A stretch of DNA of 64,000 bases from Ganaspis brasiliensis. Taxonomy: Eukaryota > Arthropoda > Insecta > Hymenoptera > Figitidae. The DNA is taken from the NCBI GenBank assembly GCA_037103525.1, contig JAZKLR010000207.1, positions 558,001 to 622,000 of the forward strand, in the 5' to 3' direction. The position numbers were made by a program, and so were the translations under genes. This document shows positions 1 to 11,771 of the stretch, one piece after another. The notes below the pieces were generated by a model that saw only the letters and a list, made by a program, of their open reading frames with translations, was not told the DNA's origin and did no database searches. Position 1 is the stretch's first letter. The number at the start of each line of letters is the position of its first letter.

Positions 1-183
1 TGGAGCCAAGCAGAAGTCGATGCTGTATTAAATGCATTTCAGGATCATATTAATTCTAATGCATTACCATCCGGTGAAGATGTATCCAAACTGCAAGCCA
101 GAACTAAATGTCTACAGCACAGAAGTGTAGCAACTATCAAATCTTGGATTCATCACTACATAAAAAAACGTAGCAACTTTTAA
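1..183 (+). CDS. C-terminal exon of an uncharacterised SANT/Myb-like protein (5' partial)
   Basis: Frame 1 is open from the window edge for 60 codons to a TAA at 181-183. The peptide starts WSQAEVDAVLNAF, continues with a P-x-G-E-D stretch, and ends in IKSWIHHYIKKR. This W...E...AV...F...HI pattern followed by a basic IK-x-W helix resembles the SANT/Myb-like C-terminal segment of multicopy uncharacterised animal proteins, some transposon-derived. The start and upstream exons lie outside the window. Exon composition differs from the AT-rich DNA that begins right after the stop. Function is not known; DNA binding is inferred from the pattern only. It could belong to the same family as the exons at 16416-20315 and 59126-59449. 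Confidence 0.6.
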   Translation, partial: WSQAEVDAVLNAFQDHINSNALPSGEDVSKLQARTKCLQHRSVATIKSWIHHYIKKRSNF

Positions 184-1499
184 AATCCAAGAAAGTTAAA
201 TTTTCATTTTTATTATTTTTAACTAAATCTCAAAGGTTTTTTTTTACTTGTTGGATTTCTCAGGCTGGCTGGGAATTTTGTTTTTCTTTTAAAGTTTTAA
301 AAATAAAAGATTAATTAATTATATACATATATACATATTATGGTGGTCTGAAAATATAAAAAATAGAATAGTTCTGTAACTAATCACCTTCCCTTCTAGA
401 AGAAGGAACAAAACAGTCATTCGTACTACAATAGTTGACCCCGACACGAATAAAATCATTATTTCAAATACATAAAAATCTTTGAGTGAAAATGAAATGC
501 TTGAAAGGAAATTTTTTTATATTTTCTATTGCATAATTTTATAGTTTTTGCTTTTTATTGCTTATTTGTAAAGTCAATCGTACTGAAACATAAAATTGAA
601 ATGGAAATTCTAAGGTTTGAGTGCCACATATCTGTGGCATATCTGTATCTTTAATTATTTCTCTCTAAACGAAAAATGTTTAGCAACCTATCAAATATAC
701 CTTTATTTTTTATTTAAAAAGTACTGTTTTGTAAATTTACTATAGAATCGTCAAGTAACTTTAAAATTTTGAAAAATATAATCATGTTTATTATTTCACA
801 GGGTTGCTTTTGGACCACACTAATATGCATGTATTTGTTAGACAAACAATAAGGGTAATTTCAAACCAGTCAGTAGAAACAGATAGATATGCGAAGAAAA
901 TAAATGTCTCACTTTAGTTGTTTTGTTCTACTGTCTTGTTTCAAATCTCCTTTACTGCAATTCAATATTAAATATATATATATATATATATATAAATATT
1001 ATAAATTTTTACGCTTTCGTTCTTCTTGTTGTGTTTTCATTTAAAAACTTTTATTGCAGTTAACAATTTCTTATAGTTTATATATTATAATTCTGAAATT
1101 AAATTAGAAACCGCATATCAAACTTTAAATTATTCTATATAATGTGTTCAAAACTACTAGCGTTAGATTCTTTCACGACCAGTAATGATTAAAAACCTTC
1201 ATGTCAAATTCCTCAGATAGTTTCTTACTTTTTGTTAAAACCTTATAATCGTTTATACTTCTAAAATTTCTAATAAAAAGTTGATATTATTTAATGAGTC
1301 CTACTTTAATTGGAATATATCATTTACTTGTATTATTTATTAAATATCTTTTTTTTACTTGTCTTATTTAAAGGTATTTATACCAGAATCTCAAAGTTTT
1401 AATAAACTTGACGGACTGTTTGAAAATACTTTAGTTCAAACACAAGAATTCCTGTAAAAACTGCAGTTTCTCTGATATAAGGAAAAACAATATATTGTA
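184..1499. other. AT-rich stretch without recognised gene
   Basis: No coding-like frame or clear repeat was seen except the short AT microsatellite at about 971-994. The first part probably contains the 3' UTR of the exon ending at 183; AATAAA-like hexamers are frequent here but not diagnostic at this base composition. Confidence 0.4.
971..994. repeat. (AT)n microsatellite
   Basis: About twelve uninterrupted AT dinucleotides. Confidence 0.9.
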
Positions 1500-2895
1500 G
1501 TCCACTCGTTAGTGGACCTCAAAATTTTGAAATCAAGAAAAATGTAGATTTATCAGTCTAACTATGACTGCCTTATGTTTTTGGGGTCGCTAAAGCCGAA
1601 TCTCAGGTCCTCTTAACCTATCACGTCATACCTTTGACATAACCTCAAATAAACCCAAAATTTTGGTTCGAAAATTTTTAAATCAAAAAAAAAATTAGAT
1701 TTATAAGTCTGACTATAACTACTTTATGTTTATGGGGTCGATAAAACCGAATCTGAAGTACATTTAACCCCATCATCTCAGGATTTTAATACGACCTAAA
1801 ATAAACACCAAATATTGACTTCAAAAACATACAGCAGTTACACTAGGAATTATAAATTAAATTTTTTTTTGATTTCGAAATTTTTAGGCAAATATTGGTG
1901 TTTTTTTTAGGTTATGTCAAAAGTATGATGTGGTGGTGTTAAATTAACTTCAAATTCAACTTCAGCGACCCCAAAATCATAAAGCAGTTTCTAGTCAGAC
2001 TTAAAAATCCTAATGTTTGTTGACTTCCAAATTGTAATGTTATTTTTTTGGGTTTTTTTTTCAGGTTATGTAAGAATTATGACGAGATGGGTTTAAATAG
2101 AGTTTAGATTCGGTTTCAGCGACCCCAAAAACATAAAGTAGCCATAGTGAGACTTTTAAATATAATTTTTTCTGGGTTTCAAAATTTTTTAGTCAAATTT
2201 CGAGGTTTTTGAGGTTATGTTAAAATCCTGATGTGATGGGGTTAAATGGATTTTAGATTCGGCATCAGCGACCTTAAAAACATAAAAAAGTTATAGTCAG
2301 GCTTATAAATCACTATTTTTTGTTGATTTCATAATTTTTAAACCAAAATTTTGGGTTTATTTAAGGTTATGTCTAAAGTATGACGTGATTGGGTTAAGTA
2401 GACTTTAGATTCAGCTTCAGCGACACTAAAAACATAAAGCAGTCATAGTTAGAATTAGAGATCAGAATTTTTCTGGATTGCAAATTTTTGCAGTCAAATT
2501 TTGAGGTTATGTTTAAATCCTAACGTGATTGGGTTAAATTGACTTTAAATTCGGTTGCAGTAATCCCAAAAGCATAAAGCAGTCCTAGTCAGACTTATAA
2601 ATCTAAATTTTTCTTGACTTCAAAATTTTGAGGTTAAAATTTGGGGTTTTTTTTTTTTTAAGGTTATTTCAAAAGTATTACGTGATGGGATTAAGTGGAC
2701 CTCAGATTCAACTTCAGCGACCCAATAAACATAAGGCAGTCATAGTCAAACTTATAAATCTGAGTCTTTATTTCAAAATTTTGAGGTCAAATTTTTTTTT
2801 TTTTTTTTTAGATTATGTCAAAAGTATGATGTGATGGGTTTAAATAGACTTCAGATTCGGCTTTAGCGACTCCAAAAACATAAAGTAGTAATGGT
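1500..2895. repeat. ~150-bp satellite in two opposed blocks
   Basis: A degenerate unit contains a core CAGCGACCCCAAAAACATAA, then an AGTCAGACTTATAAAT-like stretch, an A/T-rich spacer, and AGGTTATGT..AAAGTATGA.GTGATGGG. The core occurs near 1963, 2117, 2266, 2418, 2558, 2714 and 2863, a spacing of 140-156 bp. Upstream the same core is in reverse complement (GGTCGCTAAAGCCGAATCT) near 1584 and 1736, 152 bp apart. The array therefore flips near 1835, giving about two units on one side and seven on the other. The core also resembles the motif AATCAGCGACTCCAGAAACC seen in other repeats of the window (21.8 kb, 35.1 kb), so it may belong to one dispersed superfamily. Confidence 0.85.
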
Positions 2896-2924
2896 ATGAT
2901 CTCGAGCTCAGAGAATCTATTTTT

Positions 2925-3684
2925 TTGTGTGCCGGTGTTATTAGTAAAAAATTACAATTATTCATTTCTTATCCCAACACACTAGCACGATGTGACCTCT
3001 GGTCGTGTAAATCTCTCTGGTCTTGGAACCCACCTAGACCGTGGAATGCGCCACGCGCTAGTATCTGTATCGGGGGTGGTAATCACATCGCTTGTGGAAG
3101 CTTATATATAATATTTAGTAAAATATTTCGTTAAGAAACAAAGATTGCATGTCTTGACACATTACATACTTTTAGAGGTCACTAATTACGAAGTCAATTT
3201 TGAAAAAAATTATACTGTGTTACCAAAAATGACGAAGAAAATTTATATTGAATCAGACCTCACCTAAATAAATTGTAATAAAAAAACTAAGAAAAAAAAT
3301 GTATTAACTTCCTCCCCTCGCCACTAAAATTTAATTTCAGAGCTAAAAAATAGTTTTTCTGCAGTTTTTGTAAAAAATATAAGTACTGTTACTTTGTCAT
3401 CTTTTGTCCTCTTTTAAATTACTTTTTATTGAAGGCTAAAAAACAAGGCTTTCTATACCTAATAAAAATTGTATGTTTCCAGTCAAATTTACAGTACAAA
3501 AAGAGAAAAAAAGTTAGAAAATTGTCAAATTTTTGAAATTTTGTCCATTGTGACCGAGATTTACGGACGAATTTTGTTTAGAATGTTTTTTTCTGAGCTA
3601 ATTTATTTAAAAAAACATTAAGTTCTGCCTTTAATGACCCTTTTTTCTAGTTAATTTGTGAATCACTGTTATAGTTATTCATTT
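2925..3684. repeat. Diverged and partly inverted copy of the 1.2-kb family
   Basis: The stretch 2985-3175 carries a worn form of the GTGGAA..CCACGCGCT box and the AGATTGCATGTCTTG box of the downstream tandem family. The part around 3320-3560, including TTTTTCTGCAGTTTTTG and the ACTGTTACT.TGTCAT box, resembles the reverse complement of about 4640-4870. Homology is by eye and worn, so boundaries are approximate. Confidence 0.5.
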
Positions 3685-3950
3685 TGCTTCCTCATAGAGG
3701 AAACTTGTGATCGTTAAGATTTTCGATTTTACAAACATAGTCTAAATCGACTTATTTGCATCTAAAAAACGTAAATTTTCATTCCTAAGCGAATGTCCAG
3801 ATGTATGTGTGTGTATGTATGTTTGTGTATATGTGCATAGCGTTTTTTGTGTACAAGATTTCTCGAGAACGCTTCAACGGATTCCAATAAAATTTGGATG
3901 ACTTATTAAGCTAATGAATATCTAAATTGTGACACAGGGATTTTTAAAAA
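3685..3950. repeat. Dispersed repeat, TTCCTCATAGAGGAA type
   Basis: Starts with the short palindrome GCTTCCTCATAGAGGAA, followed by an AAATGTCC-like box, a TGTGTGTATGTATG microsatellite, and a TTTCTCGAGAACGCTTCAACGG box. A second fragment with the same start and a comparable GTCCGTGTGTGTGTCC and TATCTCGAAAACTATAA order lies at 48825-49080. This is probably one end of a dispersed element; no coding part is visible. Confidence 0.55.
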
Positions 3951-6900
3951 TACCCAACCAAATTTTTGGTTTCTGTCATGATTGTAAAAGCTTAGATATT
4001 CCATTTGCTTAAATATGTCATTAAGGAACAGAGATTGCATGTCTTGGCACATTAGTTACTTTATATTGAACAAATAAATAAATTCTTTGCAGAAATTTAA
4101 AAAAAGTAGTAAACTACGACATACAAAGAGGACTAGTCATAGAGTATTCTAATTATTGACACGCTTAGGTAGTGGAAAGCACCACGCGCTGAAATCTCTA
4201 TGGGGAGTTGTTAACAACACCGTTTCGTGGTTTCTGTCATGATTGTAAAAGCTTAGATAATCCATTTAGTTGAATATATCATTAAGGAACAGAGATTGCA
4301 TGTCTTGGCACATTAGTTACTTTAAATTGAACAAATAAATAAATTCTTTGCAGGAATTTAAAAAAAAGTAGTAAACTACGACAGACGAAGAGGACTAGCC
4401 ATAGAGTATTCTAACTATTAAGAAAATCTTAAGGGCATTCAAAAGTAATGTTTCGGGAGAATCGCCGCTTAATAGCCTACTGCAAGCGTATGCATGAAGA
4501 ATGCAATAACCCAGTCAATTTATGACCAATTAAATTAAAAAACGGAATTTCGACGTGGGATTAAATACACTTAAATAATTGAGCACAGAAAGGAACGATC
4601 TAAATAAAATAAGTCCATTAATCATTTTCAAAATTAAAAAAATTCTAAAAAATTAGCAATTTTTAAAATCTCTTTTCTTTTTCTACATTTAATTTTATCT
4701 AAAACGTAAAACAGCTCTAACTTTAAGAAAACCTTTTTTTTAAGCATTAAATAAAAAAAAACATTTTAACATCGATTAAAAAATGACACAGTAACAGTAT
4801 TTTTTATACTAAAAACTGCAGAAACTGTTTTTTAACACCAGAATAACCATTAAGGGGTGCAGAAAAATTCAATAAACACCATTTTTTTTAGAATCTCATG
4901 ACGAACAACTTAGGCTATATCCGATTTAAAGCAATTTTTTCTTACAGTATTATCTGATCCTTGTAAATGTAGAAATATAAGGTTTATCTTCTTGATCCTT
5001 TTAAAAATAAAAATAACTTTCGGAATTCTGAAATAGCGGGCCCAATGTAGCGAACAATAATCTAAACAATTTTTTGTATAAAATCCAACAGCTCATCTAG
5101 AAGCTTTTGTAGATGATAATTTTAAAACTAAAGTAAGTATTTAAAAATTTTAAATTTCAGATATTAATTTTTTAAATCTCAAAGTTGATGGCGTTGCTGG
5201 TAACAGATGTAGAGCCGATAGTTAAAAATTAAAAATTACTGATTTAAGTGAATGTTTTAGTTAATATAAAATTAAAATTGTAGTTTTTTTTTCAATTTCA
5301 CATGCTTCGTTCACTCTTATCGTAAAATATAATCTGGTTGTAGAAGCCACATAGGTCGTGGAACGAACGTAGGTCGTGGAACACAATTAGGTCGTTGGAC
5401 ACGCCTAGGTAGTGAAAGAAACCACGCGCTGGAATCTCTCTGTAGGATTGTTAACCACACCGTTTCGTGGTTTCTGTCATGATTGTAAAAGCTTAGATAT
5501 TCCATTTGCTTAAATATGTCATTAAGGAACAGAGATTGCATGTCTTGGCACATTAGTTACTTTATATTAAACAAATAAATAAATTCGTGGCAGGAATTTA
5601 AAAAAAGTAGTAAACTACGACATACAAAGAGGACTAGTCATAGAGTATTCTTATTTATCACCAATTTTATTAAAAAACGGAATTTCGACGTGGAGTTAAA
5701 TACACTTTAATAATTGAGCACAGAAAGAAACGTTCTAAATAAAATTAGTCCATTAATCATTTTCAAAGTTAAAACAATTCTAAAAAAATTAGCAATTTTT
5801 GAAATTTCTTTTCTTTTTCTACCTTTATTTTTATCTAAAACGTAAAACAGCTCTTTGTTTAAGAAAACCTTTTTTTTTTAACATTAAATAAAAAAAACAT
5901 TTTAACATCGATTAAAAAATGACAGAATAACAGTAGATTTTATACTAAAAACTGCAGACACTGGTTTTTAACACCAGAATAACCATTGTGGGGTGCAGGG
6001 AAATTCAATAAACACCTTTTTTTTTTAATCTCATAACGAACAACTTAGGCTATATCCGATTTAAAGCAATTTTTTCTTATCTTACAGTGTTATCTGATTC
6101 TTGTAAATGTAGAAATATGAGGTTTATCTTCTTGATCCTTTTGATAATAAAAATAACTTTCGGAATTTTGAAATAGCGGGCCTAACGTGGCGAAAGATAA
6201 TATAAACAATTGTTTGTATAAAATCCGACATCTCATCTAGAAGCTTTTGTCGATGATAATTTTGAAACTAAAATAAGTATTTGAAAATTTAAAATTTCGG
6301 ATTTTAATTATTTAAATCTCAAAGTCGTTAGCGTTAGTGGTAACACATAAAGAGCCGATAGTTAATAATTAAAAATTACTGATTTAAGTGAATGTTTTAG
6401 TTAAGAAAAAATTAAAATTGTTTTTTTTTTCAAGATCACATGCCTGGTTCACTCTTATCGTGAAACCTAATCTGGTTGTGAAAGCCACATAGGTCGTGGA
6501 ACACAATTAGGTCGTTGGACACGCCTAGGTAGTGGAAAGCACCACGCGCTGGATTCTCTATGGGGGGTTGTTAACCATACCGTTTCGTGGTTTCTGTTAT
6601 GATTGTAAAAGCTTAGATATTATATTAGATTATAAATGTCATTAAGGAACGGAGATTGCATGTCTTGGCACATTAGTTACTTTATATTGAACGAATAAAA
6701 AAATTCGTTGCAGGAATTTAAAAAAAAGTAGTAAACTACGACATACAAAGATGACTAGTCATAGAGTATTCTAATTATTGAGAAAATCTAAAGCGCATTC
6801 AAAAGTAATGTTTCGGGAGAATCGCCGTTTAATAGCCTACTGCAAGCCTATGCACGAAAAATGCAATAACCCAGTCAATTTATCACCTATTTTATTAAAA

Positions 6901-7860
6901 AACGGAATTTCGACGAGCAGTTAAATACACTTTAATAATTGAGCACAGAAAGAAACGTTCTGAATAAAATTAGTCCATTAATCATTTTCAAAGTTAAAAC
7001 AATTCTAAAAAATTAGCAATTTTTGAAATTTCTTTTCTTTTTCTACCTTTAATTTTATCTAAAACGTTAAACAGCTCTAAGTTTAAAAAAACCTTTTTTT
7101 TAACATTAAATAAAAAAAACATTTTAACATCGATTAAAAAATGACAGAATAACAGTAGATTTTATACTAAAAACTGCAGACACTGGTTTTTAACACCAGA
7201 ATAACCATTGTGGGGTGCAGGGAAATTCAATAAACACCTTTTTTTTTTAATCTCATGACGAACAACTTAGGCTATATCCGATTTAAAGCAATTTTTTCTT
7301 ATCTTACAGTGTTATCTGATTCTTGTAAATGTAGAAATATGAGGTTTATCTTCTTGATCCTTTTGATAATAAAAATAACTTTCGGAATTTTGAAATAGCG
7401 GGCCCAACGTGGCGAACGATAATCTAAACAATTGTTTGTATAAAATCCGACATCTCATCTAGAAGCTTTTGTCGATGATAATTTTTAAACTAAAATAAGT
7501 ATTTGAAAATTTAAAATTTCGGATTTTAATTATTTAAATCTCAAAGTTGTTAGCGTTAGTGGTATCAGATAAACAGCCGATAGTTAATAATTAAAAATTA
7601 CTGATTTAAGTGAATGTTTTAGTTAAGATAAAATTAAAATTGTTGTTTTTTTTTCAAGGTCACATGCCTGGTTCACTCTTAACGTGAAACCTAATCTGGT
7701 TGTGAAAGACACATAGGTCGTGGAACTAACGTACGTCGTGGAACACAATTAGGTCGTTGGACACGCGTCGGTAGTGGACAGCACCACGCGCTGGAATCTC
7801 TATGGGGGGTTGTTATTGAGAAAATCTTAAGGGCATTCAAAAGTAATTCATTTTTAGCGA
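3951..7860 (+). repeat. Tandem family with ~1.12-1.24-kb unit
   Basis: Three long copies plus partial ones lie head to tail. The box ACGAACAACTTAGGCTATAT recurs near 4901, 6036 and 7258 (spacings 1135 and 1222). GAACACAATTAGGTCGTTGG recurs near 5379, 6499 and 7741. AGATTGCATGTCTTGGCACA recurs near 4030, 4283, 5534 and 6654. Copies differ by indels: a box with GTTTCGGGAGAATCGCCG is present near 4450 and 6810 but deleted in the copy near 5650. No long reading frame survives. The GGTCGTGGAAC elements resemble the 18-bp minisatellites at 12.9 and 15 kb. The array stops at about 7860 inside a truncated unit. Confidence 0.85.
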
Positions 7861-8269
7861 TTGTAATGAGACAAGTAAAGAAAGTCGTGCAGAATATCAA
7901 AAAATGTTGAAAGTCATTTAAATTATCTTAAAGAAGATGAAGGAGATATTAGGAAAAAGAAATTACAAAAAATAGTGAGCCAGACAAAAATTTGTTAACA
8001 CCTCTAATCAGAAAATTAAAAAAAAGTAGAGAAAAAAATATAAAAAAGCTATCGTCAAAGATAAAATTTGAAACAGAAGATGTGCCATGATAAGGAGGAA
8101 AATAATGAAATACTATATTAAAAAAATATTCAGGAGAAAGATGTAAGAATTTGTGATGAAAAAATGAAAAAAGTCACGCAAAATAGCAAAAACAGTAACG
8201 TAAGAGATTAAAATTAAAAAGAAACGTAATCCACGAGGAAAAAATAGATGTTTCGAAACATACACGTAA

Positions 8270-8560
8270 AAAAATGGAGTCACTTATGCGAATGAAAATA
8301 TTGATATTCGTAATTTTGCTTATGCAGAAAAAAATATCAATAGCATACATGTTCCAAGTTATAACGAACATTATCTTGGTAAAATGTCATTTTTTTGCAA
8401 AAAATGCAAGGCTAAACATTTTGAGAAAGAAAAAGTTCAAAAGAAATTAACTTATAATTATTGTTGCAGTCATGGCCATTTTGGGAATAATAGAAAAAGA
8501 CTTTACAATAATTTATTTGCTTTTGCATCTTATAATGTCAATGTTAGTCAATGTAGTTAA
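8270..8560 (+). pseudogene. Helitron N-terminal protein fragment (left arm copy)
   Basis: An open frame after a TAA at 8267-8269 runs to a TAA at 8558-8560 without a start codon at its 5' edge. It contains HYLGKM, then C-x2-C-x-A-x-HF (C-KKC-KAKHF), EKV, and CC-x-HGHFG, in the order and spacing known from the N-terminal cysteine/histidine region of Helitron Rep-helicase proteins. The upstream part is cut by stops and nothing of the Rep (HUH) or helicase domains follows, so this is a captured or decayed fragment. Family assignment is from motif recognition only. Confidence 0.68.
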
Positions 8561-9099
8561 GGACGTTGGAACCCGAAGCTGAGAGTGGCGTAGAAACACT
8601 TTTTCCTCCTTTGCTCGAAAATTTCCCTTTTATGAATTTTTTTTAGAAACACTGGACACTTTTTGAAAAAAAGGGCTATGGTAGACAAAAGTATTTGAGA
8701 TAAGGAATTTTTTAAACATTTGTTTTATGCAAACAAATGTGCCTACAAGCGTCAAAATTAACTCCTGTTTTGACATTGCAAGATTTTCCGTAAAAGATGG
8801 CCGCGCTCGTCAGCTGGGCACAGGCTACGTGACATGGGCCTCAAGTGAGATGGCAGCGGCCATCTTTTACGGAAAATCTTGCAATGTCAAAACGGGAGTT
8901 AATTTTGACGCTTGTAGGCACATTTGTTTGCATAAAACAAATGTTTAAAAAATTTCTTATCTCAAATACTTTTGTCTACCATAGCCCTTTTTTTGAAAAA
9001 GTGTCCAGTGTTTCTAAAAAAAATTTATAAAAGGGAAATTTTTGAGCAAAGGAGGAAAAAGTGTTTCTACACCACTCTCAGCTTCGAGTTCCAACGTCC

Positions 9100-9390
9100 T
9101 TAACTACATTGACTAACATTGACATTATAAGATGCAAAAGCAAATAAATTATTGTAAAGTCTTTTTCTATTATTCCCAAAATGGCCATGACTGCAACAAT
9201 AATTATAAGTTAATTTCTTTTGAACTTTTTCTTTCTCAAAATGTTTAGCCTTGCATTTTTTGCAAAAAAATGACATTTTACAAAGATAATGTTCGTTATA
9301 ACTTGGAACATGTATGCTATTGATATTTTTTTCTGCATAAGCAAAATTACGAATATCAATATTTTCATTCGCATAAGTGACTCCATTTTT
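9100..9390 (-). pseudogene. Helitron N-terminal protein fragment (right arm copy)
   Basis: Mirror image of the fragment at 8270-8560, on the opposite strand in the right palindrome arm. It has the same C-x2-C-x-A-x-HF and CC-x-HG signature but HYLCKM in place of HYLGKM, so the copy is nearly but not fully identical. The mirrored copies face away from the palindrome hinge at both edges of the structure. Confidence 0.65.
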
Positions 9391-9708
9391 TTACGTGTAT
9401 GTTTCAAAACATCTATTTTTTCCTCGTGGATTACGTTTCTTTTTAATTTTAATCTCTTACGTTACTGTTTTTGCTATTTTGCGTGACTTTTTTCATTTTT
9501 TCATCACAAATTCTTACATCTTTCTCCTGAATATTTTTTTAATATAGTATTTCATTATTTTCCTCCTTATCATGGCACATCTTCTGTTTCAAATTTTATC
9601 TTTGACGATAGCTTTTTTATATTTTTTTCTCTACTTTTTTTTAATTTTCTGATTAGAGGTGTTAACAAATTTTTGTCTGGCTCACTATTTTTTGTAATTT
9701 CTTTTTCC

Positions 9709-10149
9709 CACTCTTTGGCCCTACCTATCCCTTCGACCGACTTCTTCTACTGTAATAATTGCAGCTACACAGTTAAAAATGTTCATGTTTTATTTAACAT
9801 AAATTACATGTCCCAAACGGTCCAATCTTTTGTGTTAATTTTTAACACAGGGATTTATGTTGTTATGTTTATCGTTTGCTTGGCAGAAGTAAATTATAAT
9901 CGTGTTGAGTTAAGGAGTACATTTTATTCAATTAGTATTGAACTCCACCTTTTGCTTATTAAAATGAATTTTCAATATGAAATTTACGTTTTACCACAAA
10001 AAGTTAAGTGTAAATTACAGTGTTATTACTAAAAAATTAGAGGTTATGCTCAAGAATCGAATGACATTTAAAGGAAGTATTAAATCCACACACGGAAAAT
10101 GTTAAATTTTGGCATAACAAATTTAACAAGAACCGATTGTTACACAAAT
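9709..10149. other. Unassigned DNA
   Basis: No gene or clear repeat. A 119-codon frame crossing the palindrome edge here has no recognisable domain and no coding-like composition, so it is not called. Confidence 0.35.
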
Positions 10150-10230
10150 GTGACTTGGAAAGTTAAAAGGGACCTTGCGTCAAAAAAATCGATTTTTTGA
10201 CGTAAGGTCCATTTTAACTTTCCAAGTCAC
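10150..10230. repeat. Short foldback hairpin
   Basis: GTGACTTGGAAAGTTAAAA at the left edge is mirrored by the reverse complement at the right edge, with the axis at TCGA near 10190. Arms are about 39 bp with few mismatches and almost no loop. No transposon signature. Confidence 0.85.
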
Positions 10231-10853
10231 AAAAACACAATATTTTCAACGGTGTAGTTACAGTGATTCGTGCAAAACATTCATACCAGGCTTTTCACCG
10301 GTTAATGCTTCAAATTCGTCTGTAAAAACAAATTTTAAATTTTTTTTAAGAGGTACCGGGGGATACTTGTGATACCTACAATTGTTCTTTTCACCAAAAG
10401 ATACTGGGATAACAGCGATTTTTACAAAAAGAAATACTGTGGTAATTTTCTGTACGAATAGTCGCTCTATTTAGCTTATTAGGATTAGCAGCAACTATAG
10501 TTCTACTTAAAACAGCACTGATAGTAATAATCATTAATAAAAACATACTCCACATTTTTTATATACCGTCACATTCTATGACTGCACTAAAATTTGACTG
10601 TACATAGAAAGAATGGGGTATTTGGCAGTAGTAAATTTAAACGGGTTATTTGGACGGAGGGGTAGGCAGGGCCCAAGAGTGGGAGTAGGCCCGGAATGAG
10701 TTTTCCTCGCCGAGCAGGTGCACGGGAATAAGTTGGGGATGAATCGTGAATCTCCCAATTAAATAACATTATTTTATTTATAATGATTTTATAAAGTGAT
10801 TATAGCTTGTAAACTAACATATTTTTGTTGTTAAAAATTAAAGTCATTAAAGT
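10231..10853. other. Unassigned DNA with a GC-richer island
   Basis: Mostly AT-rich. The patch 10650-10740 (GGGGTAGGCAGGGCCC and following) is clearly richer in G+C than its surroundings. Short overlapping minus-strand frames exist across it but none shows a domain or splice context. Confidence 0.3.
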
Positions 10854-10892
10854 TGAGCGAAATTACCCCACATTGAGGTGTAATTTCGCTCA
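10854..10892. repeat. Hairpin TGAGCGAAATTAC
   Basis: TGAGCGAAATTAC is mirrored by GTAATTTCGCTCA across a short loop. A third copy of GAGCGAAATTACCC lies alone at about 11046, so the motif is locally repeated. Confidence 0.8.
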
Positions 10893-11579
10893 CAATAAAA
10901 AGGTATATTAAATAGGTTTACGCAATATATAGTAATTTTTTTATTTTGTGAAATTAAAGAGGAAGAGTCAGAGATTATATATTTTCAGTACCAAAATTTA
11001 TTATTAACTTTTTCGTATACTTTTTTTAAAAAAACATGAAAATTTGAGCGAAATTACCCTGTTTTACGGTATATCATAATTTTTGCAATTATTCCTTATA
11101 TTCTTCATTTTATTCTTTATCTTTATTTTATTTAAATAATTTTTAATTAATCAAAATTTGCAAATTGATATACACGATGAATCGAAGATCACATCAATTT
11201 AAATTTATTGCAATGTCTTCTTATCATTAATTTTTTTTTTATTATATTGTGTATTTTTTTTATTTCACATAATTATACATTTAGCGCGCGCTTTTTTTTT
11301 CTAGTTATTTATTAAATTCAGGTATTTAGAAATAAGTTTGAATTTTAAGAACAAATTTTATTTAATTAAATCAGATTTCAAACTATTCGAATTTAAATTC
11401 ATCCACAGTTTTTAATAAATCTATATTTTCAAACTCTTTAAAATTTTTTTAATTTTAATTGCATTCAAATTTTTTACACAGAAGCTCTAATTTTCTCAAA
11501 TGTTTATATCTTTTTAATAATTATATTAATTATTATTAATACTATAATATCAATTCTTAAAAAATAATTCTATAATTGT
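10893..11579. other. AT-rich desert
   Basis: No coding frame or structured repeat seen, apart from the isolated GAGCGAAATTACCC copy near 11046. Confidence 0.35.
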
Positions 11580-11716
11580 CGTCTGTCTCCGGGAGAAATT
11601 TATAAAGCATACGTTTCTGAAATCGTCAAAGAGGCGTGACTTCTACGGTGTACGACTATTGAGGTTAAGGGGTGGGAAAATTTCATAGGCTGTCACGACT
11701 ATCGAGGGATTACTGT
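11580..11716 (-). mobile_element. Possible pogo/Tigger-type element end
   Basis: Read on the minus strand, the segment begins TACAGTAATCCCTCGATAGT, which resembles TIR starts (CAGTA.TCCCTCGAT) of pogo/Tigger-like DNA transposons and lies at a TA. The opposite terminus was not identified, so this could be a solo end or chance resemblance. Confidence 0.3.
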
Positions 11717-11771
11717 ATTGGGTGGTCCTGGCAAATGCGAGTACTCCTAATTTCAAGCCGTTCTGTAGACG
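11717..11771 (+). repeat. Dispersed conserved block shared with 43091-43141
   Basis: The stretch starting GGGTGGTCCTGGCAAATGCG and continuing through AGTACTCCTA and CTGTAG is nearly the same as 43091-43141, inside the hinge of the satellite foldback element. A short AAAGCC...TATAAT box follows both copies at similar distance. Origin unknown. Confidence 0.6.

Larger units (their letters stand above)
7952..9708. repeat. Giant near-perfect palindrome, 853-bp arms, 51-nt spacer
   Basis: Bases 7952-8804 are the reverse complement of 8856-9708 with only scattered mismatches (for example CTTGGT versus CTTTGT in the Helitron frame, TTTCGAAAC versus TTTCAAAAC). The spacer 8805-8855 is the only unpaired part. 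The outer third carries a Helitron-derived reading frame in each arm; the inner third is unrelated noncoding sequence ending in AAGATGGCCGC at the hinge. High arm identity implies a recent inverted duplication or ongoing arm-to-arm gene conversion. A transcript across it would fold into a very long hairpin. Confidence 0.93.

Noticed and set aside
8727..8948. Gene across the hinge of the large palindrome
   Set aside because: The frame spans the axis and its two halves are mirror translations of the same DNA.
9673..10032. 119-codon plus-strand gene
   Set aside because: It begins within the palindrome arm, has AT-rich low-complexity composition, no domain, and is probably a chance open frame.
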